A DNA stretch of 64,000 nt from Omphiscola glabra (taxonomy: Eukaryota; Mollusca; Gastropoda; Lymnaeidae). The DNA is taken from assembly GCA_964017045.1 (NCBI GenBank), contig OZ024809.1, forward strand, positions 10,546,307 to 10,610,306, given 5' to 3'. A program made the translations under genes and the position numbers. The notes beneath the pieces are model-generated. The model was not told where the DNA came from. It was given only the letters and a program-made list of their open reading frames with translations, and searched no databases. Positions within the stretch are counted from its first letter, which is position 1. Each line of letters begins with the position of its first letter. Below, one piece after another: positions 23,901 through 35,900 of this stretch.

Positions 23901-26900
23901 TTATTCTACAACTAGAGGAGACCAAGGAAGCTGTCTTACAACGCCTTATTATTCTACAACTAGAGGAGACCAAGGAAGCTGTCTTACAACGCTTGATTAT
24001 TCTACAACTTGAGGAGACCAAGGAAGCTGTCTTACAACGCTTGATTATTCTACAACTAGAGGAGACCAAGGAAGCTGTCTTACAACACCTGATTATTCTA
24101 CAACTAGAGGAGACCAAGGAAGCTGTCATACAACGTCTTATTATTCTACAACTAGAGGAGACCAAGGAAGCTGTCGTACAACGCCTGATTATTCTACAAC
24201 TAGAGGAGACCAAGGAAGCTGTCTTACAACACCTGATTATTCTACAACTTTATGAGACCAAGGAAGCTGTCTTACAACACCTGATTATTCTACAACTTGA
24301 TGATGCATCAATAATGCGCTCTGGCAAACGAATGCCCTAAGCAACATAGTCATCGAAAAATATCTAAAGTTCATAAAACAATATGTATGTATCCCTTTCG
24401 CCACCCGTAAATTGAGAATTGGAGTAAATAATTAACAATTCTGTATGTTGGCATCCTAAAATCTTTCATTGGCCCAATAAACAAGTTTCAATGGGATTTG
24501 TTCACTGCAAGAATCATCAAATTTGATTAAAATAACAACATATATTTGTAATGACATTTCCAATTATCATTCAACTAACATAATTTAACAGATATCTCAT
24601 ATTAATAGATCTTTCATGTTTATAGATCTGTCATATTTATTGATTTGTCATGTTTATAGATCTGACATGTATATTGATCAGTCTATTTATAGAGATATAA
24701 TGTTTATAGATATGTCATGCGTATAGATATGTCATGTTTATAGATGTGTCTTGTTCATAGCTCTGTCATTTTATAGATCTGTCATGTATATAGATTAGTC
24801 ATGTTTATAGAGATGTCATGTTTATAGAGATGTCCTGTTTATAGAGATGTCATGTTTATAGATATGTCATGTTTATAGCTATGTCATGTATTTAGAGATC
24901 TCATTTTATAATTATTTCATGTTTATAAATATGTCATGTTTATAGATACGTAAATATGTCATGTTTATAAATATATCTTTTTTATAGAGATGTCATGTTT
25001 ATAGAAATGTCATGTTTCAAGTCCGTTATTATCCTCCATAATGTTACGGGTCATACTTTCTGTTCCTTTGCCATCTTGACCTAAACCCTATGTTCCCCTC
25101 AACACATGTTCCTCCTCATGTTCCAGGCCGGACACTGCCAGTTCCCGTATCGTGTGAAGTGTGCGGAGACAAGAGTTACGGCAAACACTACGGAGTCTTC
25201 TGCTGTGACGGGTGCTCGTGCTTCTTTAAGAGAAGTATTCGGAAAAACATTTCCTACTCATGTATAGGTCAGTACCATCACCATAATAAATAATTGTATA
25301 GTCAGTACCATCACCATCATAACTAATCGTATAGTCAGTACCATCACCATCATAACTAATCGTATAGTCAGTACCATCACCATCATAAACAAGTGTATAG
25401 GTCAGTACCATCATCACCATAACTACTTGTATAGTTAGTACCATCACCATCGTAAATAATTGTTTGGTGTCAGTAGAGTGGTGTATGTTCTTGTAGAGAG
25501 GCGCTTCCGCCCGTAGCGGCAATTATTGCTTAAGAGAGGGGTGGAACTTGCCCTAGCTACAACAGGTTGAGTACCATCCCCGTCATCATTATGTGTCTAA
25601 GTCAGAGATTCTCAAGCTGTGAACCGCGGGTTTCTCGCAGGGGCGGCTTGAAGTGAAAATCATCCCATCTAAAATGAATTTCGCCGTGCAAATATTAGAA
25701 TTTAAGCCTTAAAACTATTTTTTTTTAAAAAATATAAAACTTAGGCGTACAGCAAGCTGCGCCGTGTCTAGACATAGTTTGGGAACCTCTGATTTAGGTC
25801 TTTACAGCTCCATTGATAAAGAAATGTGTCGTCGTTTGGCGATGACAACATTATCATCGATGACGTCATTATCACCGATGACATCATTATCACCGATGAC
25901 ATCATTATCACCGATGACATCATTATCACTGAACACATCATTATCACCGATGACGTCATTATCACCGATGACATCATTATCACCGATCACAAAATTATCA
26001 CCGATCACAAAATTATTACCGATGACATCATTATCACCGATCACAAAATTATCACCGATGACATCATTATCACCGATCACAAAATTATCACCGATGACAT
26101 CATTATCACCGATCACAAAATTATCACCGATTGCATAATTATCACCGATGACATCATTATCTCCAATCACATCATTATCACCGATGACATCATTATCACC
26201 GATGACATCATTATCACCGATGACATCATTATCATCGATGACATCATTATCACCGATCACATCATTATCACCGATGACGTCATTATCACCGATCACATCA
26301 TTATCACCGTTCACGTCATTATCACTGATCACGTCATTATCACCGATCACGTCATTATCACTGATCACGTCATTATCACCGATCACATCAATTTGTACAA
26401 GAAATGAATTGACATCTAGAAGAAATTCGTACAATCATGAAGCCAAAGTACTACTAGATTGACCACTCAGTGATTGTGTCTAACAAAGTACTACTAGATG
26501 GACAACTCAGTGATTGTGTCTAAGAGAAAGTATAAGTAAGGAGAGAAACTGGTCCACGGGGATCATTCGAAAATAGTATTACAATTAATTTAGTATCTTA
26601 TAACTTTGAAAGCTCTGTTCGAGAAGTTCATGCACGTAATAATCTTGATGTAAACTAAAACCATTCAGAATTAATCCAGCTGTATTTTAGATTTTTTTGT
26701 GCGTGCTGGCGAACCTCTCTATCCAAGGATTGCCCAAAGGTTGAGAACCATTGATCTTATCATTATATCACCTAATTGTATCCAAAGTATTATCCAGGAA
26801 AAAGCATTTATTCATATGTATTCTTCGGGAAAATCTATATATTCTAATGTATTCTCCAGGTAAAGACACACATTCTAATTTATTCTCCAGGTAAAGGCAG

Positions 26901-29900
26901 CTGTTTGATTGACAAGGCCAGAAGGAACTGGTGTCCACATTGTCGTCTCGAGAAATGTTTCGCTGTCAACATGAATAGAAACGGTAAGACCCGTAGCTCC
27001 TTGAACATCAGTAGCTGTAGCAATCGATTAACTACCCACTGTTTCGGTCATGCTCATCGTTGTATAATCCAACCGATAAACTTTAATCTTTGTGTTGGAA
27101 TTAACGTCAGCAGTCGGCTACATCTAAGAGGTAAAATAACATATAATCACACTTGAATTGCACACAATTAAGCTGACTATCTTAATTCGGATAATTCAGA
27201 TAGATCGTACCTCATCATTAGGTTTAGGGATAGATTTAGGGTTCATGTTAGGTTTAGGGATAGATTTAGGGTTCAGGTTAGGTTTAGGGATAAATTTAGG
27301 GTTCAGGTTAGGTTTAGGGATAGATTTAGGGTTCAGGTTAGGTTTAGGGATATATTTAGGGTTCAGGATAGGTTTAGGGATAAATTTAGGGTTCAGGCAA
27401 CCAAGTTGGAGGCCATGGTAAAAAAAAGCGGTACGATCTATCCGAATTTACCCTTAATTCATAGTTTCATAGTTCTTTAAGTTAAAACACAATCTTAATT
27501 GATTAGTTAATTCTGATAATCTATCTGCTAATTTAAAAAAGCCTTGTGGCTGCTAACACAAAATAACCAAGCAGGCCGGGGGGGTGGGGGGCGCCTGGGG
27601 GGTACCTTTTAAAAAAGTTCTAACGTAATTGAGAGCTGCAAGGAAGGGCTAAATATTTCATCGGCCTCTGTGTTAAACTTGAAACGTGATCAAATCACCG
27701 GCACCAATCAAGCATTCTGAAACCTGAAGCCTTGCAGTGTGTGGCTTGCGCAAGGATTGGATTAGAGCCAACAGGAGATGCTTGATTTGGCATGGCGAGG
27801 GCAGTTGTGACAGTATCACACGCCAAGCAAGAGTCATCTCCCCCTGTTCCGTCTCAGTCCCCGCTGTGTTACGACACCTTGACCGCAAATTGTGCCGCCA
27901 ATTCGCGAGCAGTTAATTCTGTTACTTAATAATTAATTTCTTTTGGGAGAGGGGGGGGGCACGTTGTCAAAGCCCAAATCTGCATCTTTTCAATATTAGA
28001 TTATTAGATTTTTTTTATGTTTTAACAATTTCATTTGAGAACAATTCATGTCATACTCCCTGCCACACATTATAGCCGAGTCCTGATTTCAACACTAAAG
28101 TGACAGTAAGTGACAGTATGAGACACAAATTTGACAAGATTAAATTTTAATTTCCCCCCGCAATTTTTTCTCACCTCACTTCGGGTTCTAACATACGCTG
28201 AACTGTCTACTCGAAGTCTAGGTCATTGGTCATAGGTGATAGGTCATAGACTGACATAGAGTGCGCAGCTGTGATAAATGCTTATGAGGGATGTTTTTAG
28301 TTGTAGCTGTACCGTCAAGTTGTTAAGCTGATAGGAGGATGCAACAATTGTTGGGCTGATAGGATGATACAACAATTGTTGGGTTGATAAGATGATACAA
28401 CTATTGTTCGGTTGAAAAGATGATACAACTATTGTTGGGCTGATAAGATAAAGCAACAATTGTTGGGCTAGAGTGCTAGAATGCTAGAATGCTAGAATGC
28501 TAGAATGCTAGAGTGCTAGAATGCTAGAGTGCTAGAATGCTAGAATGCTAGAGTGCTAGAGTGCTAGAATGCTAGAGTGCTAGAGTGCTAGAATGCTAGA
28601 GTGCTAGAGTGCTAGAATGCTAGAGTGCTAGAGTGCTAGAATGCTAGAGTGCTAGAGTGAAGTACTTGAACATTTGCTGTGACCCATTTCTGGCTGTCAC
28701 CGGATTTAGTCGTGTAACTGTCAAACAAAATACAGATACACACACAGCAATCGCTCTTTTTAAGTGTAACTTTAGGTTAATCCATCAAGCTGTACGGTGT
28801 ATCCATCAAGGTGTACAGTGTATTCATCAAGCTCTGCAGTGTATCCTTCAAGCTGTACAGTGTATCCAACAAGCTGTACGGTGTATCCATCAAGCTGTAC
28901 GGTGTATCCATCAAGCTGTACGGTGTATCCATCAAGGTGTACGGTGTATCCAACAAGCTGTACGGTGTATCCATCAAGCTGTACGATGTATCCATCAAGC
29001 TGTACAGTGTGTCCATAAAGCTGTACGGTGTATCCATCAAGCTGTACGGTGTATCCATCAAGCTGTACGGTGTATCCATCAAGATGTACGGTGTATCCAT
29101 CAAGCTGTATGGTGTATCCATCAAGCTGTACGGTGTATCCATCAAGCTGTACGGTGTATCCATCAAGCTGTACAGTGTATCCATCAAGCTGTACAGTGTA
29201 TCCATCTAGCTGTACAGTGTATACATCAAGCTGTACAGTGTATTCATCAAGCTGTACAGTGTATCCCTCTAGATGTACAGTCGACTGAACGACCTTCATG
29301 AGAGTGTCTCTTTAGTGCCCGTACTGATGTCAGAGTGTCTCCTTAGTGTCTGTACTGATGTGAGGGTGTCTCCTTAGTACCCGTACTGATGTGAGGGTGT
29401 CACCTTAGTGCCCGTACTGATGTCAGAGTGTCTCCTTTGTGTCTGTTCTGATGTCAGAGTGTCTCCTTAGTGTCTGCACTGATGTGAAGGTGTCTTTTTA
29501 GTGTCTGTACTGATGTCAGAGTGTCTCCTTAGTGTCTGTACTGATGTGAGGGTGTCTCCTTAGTGTCTGTACTGATGTCAGAGTGTCTCATTAGTGTCTG
29601 TACTGGTGTGAGGCTTTCTCCTTAGTGTCTGTGCTGATGTGAGGGTGTCTCCTTAGTGTCTGTACTGAAGTGAGGGTGTCTCCTTAGTGTCTGTACTGAT
29701 GTCAGAGTGTCTCCTTAGTTTCTGTACTGGTGTGAGGCTTTCTCCTTAGTGTCTGTACTGATGTGAGGGTGTCTCTACTGGTATGAGGCTTTCTCCTTAG
29801 TGTCTGTACTGATGTGAGGGTGTCTCCTTAGTGTCTGTACTGATGTCAGAGTGTCTCCTTAGTGTCATTACTGATGTGAGGGTGTCTCCTTGGTGTCTGT

Positions 29901-32900
29901 ACTGATGTGAGGGTGTCTCCTTAGTGTCTGTACTGATGTGAGGGTGTCTCCTTAGTGTCTGTACTGGTGTGATGCTTTCTCCTTAGTGTCTGTACTGATG
30001 TGAGGGTGTCTCCTTAGTGTCTGTACTGATGTCAGAGTGTCTCCTTAGTGTCTTTACTGATGTGAGGGTGTCTCCTTAGTGTCTGTACTGATGTGAGGGT
30101 GTCTCCTTAGTGTATGTACTGGTGTGAGGGTGTCTCCTTGGTGTCTGTACTGATGTAAGAGTGTCTCCTTAGTGTCTGTACTGGTGTGAGGCTTTCTCCT
30201 TAGTGTCTGTACTGATGTGAGGGTGTCTCCTTAGTGTCTCTACTGGTGTGATGCTTTCTCCTTAGTGTCTGTACTAATGTGAGGGTGTCTCCTTAGTGTC
30301 TGTACTGATGTCAGAGTGTCTCCTTAGTGTCTGTACTGATGTGAGGGTGACTCCTTAGTGTCTGCACTGATGTGAGGATGTCTCCTTAGTGCCCGTACTG
30401 ATGTGAGGGTGTCTCCTTTGCGTCCATTCCGATGTGGAAGTTCTGTTTGGCACAATTTGTTTAAACACGTCCACAAATAACTAGTTTTTCCATCAACCAC
30501 TTTCATTTACATCGACGTCCCTGCTACAATAGGAGGTAAACAAAGGGGGTTACACCTAACAGCCTTTACATAATTGCTTAATTTATCCCTCACCCCCCAT
30601 GTTTGCTATATCCCCCAACTCACAGCTGTACAGGAGGAGCGGGGACCACGTAAGAATAAGGGGACCAAGAAGAACTCAGCGGCGAGACGAAACCTCCAAA
30701 TGGAGGCACCCCCTGCCACCACATCGACAGTCGTCACGCCCTTTCCGCCCCTGGACATCAGGTCGTATCTCGGACACCCTATGACATCGCCCCTGACATG
30801 GAGTTCCTATCTGAGTGCCTTTAGACCGGTGCCGCCAAGACCGCACGGCTTGTTGCCATGGCAACCTGCAGCGACCTTCCCCAGTATCCTCCTCGGTGAC
30901 CTTGCCGGTGACGTCATCAAACTTCCTGTCACGACAACCGAGATAACGCGTAAGTAACGGGTGTGCTCTGTAGCAATATGATGTTTTTAAAAAAAGACTT
31001 ATAGAAATATGACTTATAATAAATTGACTTTAAGAAATAAGTCTTATGGAAATATGTCTTATAATAAATATGACTTATAATAAATATGACCTATGGAAAT
31101 ATGACTTATAATAAATACGACATATAGAAATATGACTTATAGAAATATGACTAATAGAAATATGTCATATAGAAATATGACTTATAGTTAGAAATATGAC
31201 TTATATTTAGAAATATGACTATAGATAGAAATATGACTATAGTTAGAAATATGACTTATAGATAGAAATATGATTTATGGTTAGAAATATGACTTATAGT
31301 AAGAAATATGACTTATGGTTAGAAATATGACTTATAGTTAGAAATATGACTTATAGTTAGAAATATGACTTATAGTTAGAAATATGACTTATAGTTAGAA
31401 ATATGACTTATAGTTAGAAATATGACTTATAGTTAGAAATATCACTTTATAGAAATATGACCATATTGAATTAAAACTATAAAGAAATATGACTTTTTAG
31501 AGACATGACTTATAGATATATGAATTGTAGAAATAGGACTTATATAAATAGGACCTATATAGATAGGACTTTTTGTCATTTTAAACAGTCTGGAAAGTAT
31601 GCTGCAGTGGCGAAACTAGAGGGTGCGAAGGGGGCGAAGGGTGCGAAGGGGGCGACCTACAGGGTGACACTTTGGGGTTTATACATTTCATTATACAATG
31701 AGCGTGTGTACAGTGTAAGGGGCGCACTTTTGATAGTTCGCCCCGGGTATTGTTTAGTCAAGCTACGCCACTGGTCCTATAGAAGTTGTCCAGTTAAAGA
31801 TACAGCTCTGCGCTTCCAACCTCTAGCCTCAGCGCGAGAGTCAACGAGTCCATCGAGCTGACCAGTCGATTGAACGACCGGTTAAGTCAAATTTGAATAT
31901 CGGACATGAGCAGTTTGACTGGAGTGGGCATCCCTACAGTTGGCCTTGAGGTCGATGTAAGCTGGTGACATTTGGACTCACGATGGAATCAATAACATTT
32001 TAGTGAAGACATTTGGATCGTCTTTATCTGAGAGATTGACTTAACCACGTGTCTAGGGCGCTTTTATTCTCTTTAAAAACTCAAGCATGAGATGGGTCAT
32101 ATTTCAAGAGACAGCATCAGAAATGTCCATGACAATATCAGAAATATCCGTGAGAACATCAGAAATGTGCGTGACAACATCAGAAATGTACGTGATAATA
32201 TCAAAAATGTCTGTGACAATATCAGAAATATCCGTGACAACATCAGAAATGTCTGTGACAATATCAAAAATGTCTTTGACAACATCAGCAATGTCTGTGA
32301 CAGTATCAAAAATCATGTGACAATATCAGAAATATCCGTGACCGCATCAGAAATGTCTGTGACAATATCAAAAATGTCTTTGACAATATCAAAAATATTG
32401 TGACTATATCAGAAATATCCGTGACAACATCAGAAATTGACAATATCAGAAATGTCTGTGAAAACATCAGAAATGACTGTGAAAGCATCAGAAATGTATG
32501 TGACAAAACCAGAAACGTATGTGACAGCAGCAGAAATGCATGTGACAACATAAGAAACTTAGATGTCAATCTTATGTACAGGGATAAAAGTATAAAAGAC
32601 AGCAGATTTTATTTGCAGCAATAAAATTTTCCAATTTGAATAAAGTCAGGCAATCCTAAGTCTGTTACAACATAATCCATAAGACATCCTTAAGTCTTTG
32701 TTACTGCATAAGCCTTAAGATATCCCTAAGTCAGTATTACTACATAAGCCATAAGACATCCTTAAATCTATCTACTACATAAGCCATCTTTAAGTCTATG
32801 TTACTACATAAGCTATCCGATAGTCTATGTTACTCCATAACCCATAAGATACCCTCAAATCCATGGTACCACATAAGCCATAAGATTAAGATACCCTCAA

Positions 32901-35900
32901 GTCCATCGTACTAAAAAAGATATCTAAGTTTGTGTTACTATATGACATGCCAGAAGGGCAGGGCATGTTGTGAGAGTGCCAGACAGCAGACTTCCTAAAC
33001 AATTAATGTTCGGTGACTTTTCGGCTGGTGGGCAGAAAAATAAAGCTTTACAGATTTCCAAAAGCTTCACTTCAACCCAAGGACACCTCTCTAGGCAGAC
33101 TCGCTGCTGGAGAGGCAGACTCGCTGCTGGAGAGGCAGACTCGCTGCTGGAGAGGCAGACTCGCTGCTGGAGAGGCAGACTCGCTGCTGGAGAGGCAGAC
33201 TCGATGCTGGATAGGCTGAATCGCTGCTGGAGAGGCAGACTCACTGCTGGAGACACAGACTCACTGCTGGAGAGGCATACTCACTGCTGGAGGGGCAGAC
33301 TCACTGCTGGAGAGGCAGACTCACTGCTGGAGCACAATCCTCAGAGGGTGAACGCCAAAAAAAAAAAAAAATCTCACAGCAAGGAAAAGCAGAATCGACT
33401 CCAATCCATGGCATCCATAAACCTAGATCCTTCACGCGGTCAAGCTTTCCAGGCAGAAAAAGACTGGCAAGCCACCTGCGTGCTCACCGTCGAAAATAGC
33501 ATTGGTCATCTTCACAGGCGAAGGACGGCCAACAACAGCTACTACATAATATCTCCGAAGTCCAAATAGTTTATTAAAACGTTTAAATGGGCCGAGCTGA
33601 ATGTTTATCTCCCCCGCCCTTGTTAGTTACGCTACTGAGAACCCTGGGGCCGCTTTGATAACCTTTACATCGTGCGCTGTAGATATAACTGTGTTGACTT
33701 CTTGTCCTGCAGGCAGCGCCCCTGCTCGTGTCCATTCATTTGACCCCTGTCAATCTAACTCCCCCAGATGTGTCTGACCCGGGCGATCCAGATCAGTTCT
33801 TCAAGTCTATCGTCCAACAAGTTCTGTTCGCATCCCTCCGCAGAGCGCAGTACAACCATCTCTTCCGGCTCCTCCATCCGCACGATCAGTTAGTTCTTTT
33901 GGAGCTGAGGTGGGCGGAGCTCTTTGTTCTGGCGGCTGCCTATTGGCCAGTGGATGTCTCCAAGGTGATCGATAAACAACGCGAGAAAAGCAGCTCGAAG
34001 GTAGGCATCGATTGAGTTATGGGCCCTGTCAGACCATGGGAAATGGGGGAGGAGAGGGGAAAAAAGGGGGTGGGGGTGGGGAGATAAGCGGGGATCTCCT
34101 TACTTAGGCTGTGAGGAAAAGGGATTTCCGAGATTCCATTTTTTGTTTTGTTTATTCGTGGCTGATCGATTAAAACCGTACAGATCATTCTGGTGGAAAC
34201 TCAACAAACATATCCGAAGGAATGGTAAAGAAATAATTAGTTTCATCTATTCGTTGTCGGTAAATCTAAACTGTTAAACGGATATGTCCTACTGCTGAGT
34301 TCAAATTTGGAAGCGGTTGAAGATTTTCACCCACGTAATGCATTTTTTGGGGGGGGGGGGGGTTTGGGGGGGGGGCTGTACATTCCTGTACAGATGCCTG
34401 ATATGCACAGATACTGACTAGAGTAAAGCATGAAATGAAATCTTTCAATAGAAATTAACGTAAATGGGAACTATCTAATCTCAGTCCTGTGCATGGGTAA
34501 AACATAAATAAGTTAAATGTTGTATCATGATTAGGCAGGGATGAGGGCAGGGACGTCATTTTGGGTAGGGCAGGGTGGGGCATTTGCCCCCGACCCTCTG
34601 AATGTGCATGTTTTATTTTAATTGCTGTGTACTGTGGCGCCTCCAGTAAGACCAAATTTTGGTTTTGCCCCCTCCACCCCGCCTTGAAAAAATCCTGAAA
34701 TGACGCCCCTGGGTGATGGCAAAATTTGAAGAGAGGAAGAAATGATGGCCGTTTAGCAAGGGACATCATTCTCTATTAGAGCTACGTCCTGCTCAAGGGA
34801 CAAAAGTCTGTTTGCCCCACTTTCAGGGCCGTAGGAAAACAGGTCAAAAGCCAGGGCGAACAAATTATAAGGTGCGAATTTGAGCGAATATACATTTGTT
34901 TTGTTTAATTTAATTAATGCATGTTAATTTTTAAGTTCATCATTATGTTTGTTAAATTGCATGTACAGAGCGGTGAGCCCAGCCCTAGGCTGGGGTACCA
35001 CGCTTTATAAAACTTCTACTACTACTACTTCGCCTTTGAAGTCCTCACCCCTTCACGCTTTGACGTCCTCAATCCTTCACGCTTTGACGTCCTCAATCCT
35101 TCACGCTTTGACGTCCTCACTCCTTCACGCTTTGACGTCCTCACTCCTTCACGCTTTGACATCCTCAATCCTTCACGCTTTGACGTCCTCACTCCTTCAC
35201 GCTTTGACGTCCTCACTTCTTCACGCTTTGACGTCCTCACTCATGCACGCTTTGACGTCCTCACTCCTTCGCGCTTTGACGTCCTCACTCCTTCACGCTT
35301 TGACGTCCTCACTTCTTCACGCTATGACGTCCTCACTCCCTCACGCTTTGACGTCCTCACTCCTTCACGCTTTGACGTCCTCACTTCTTCACGCTATGAC
35401 GTCCTCACTCCTTCACGCCTTGACGTCCTCACTCCTTCACGCTTTGACGTCCTCACTTCTTCACGGGTTTTCTGCTTAGATACGTTCTTTGCGTTATACG
35501 GCAGACGTATTTAATATATTTACGATTTTAATTATTTTTGCGGGAAAATAAGCATTTTTTCTAATTTAAAAATTGAAAATTAAATAAATATATAACCGTA
35601 ATCAAAACTTATTAACAGAATATTAAATGGAAAGACAATGTATTAGAGAGTGTGGCTAATGTGCTGTTGTGGTCCCCTTATTGGGAGTCACTTCCCTTTT
35701 TTTATGATAGATTTAGAGTTCGGGTTAGGGTGAGCGACAGAGGGACCAGTAGCGTGCAATAACCGAGAGTGTGAATAGTTAAATAAGCTTTTACTTTTAA
35801 CAATTTTTTTTTAAAAATTCCTTCTTCGCTGTTTTTTTGTTTCACACGAGTTTCTTTGAACGTAACCCCGGTGATATTTGAGCTATTACTGTATACCTTT

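Noticed and set aside
28657..29301. 214-codon plus-strand and 175-codon minus-strand frames
   Set aside because: Both are the 21-bp array read in different frames.
33713..33716. Upstream AG as acceptor of the nuclear receptor ligand-domain exon
   Set aside because: It would put the ligand-binding domain out of phase with the hinge exon; the AG four bases on restores it.
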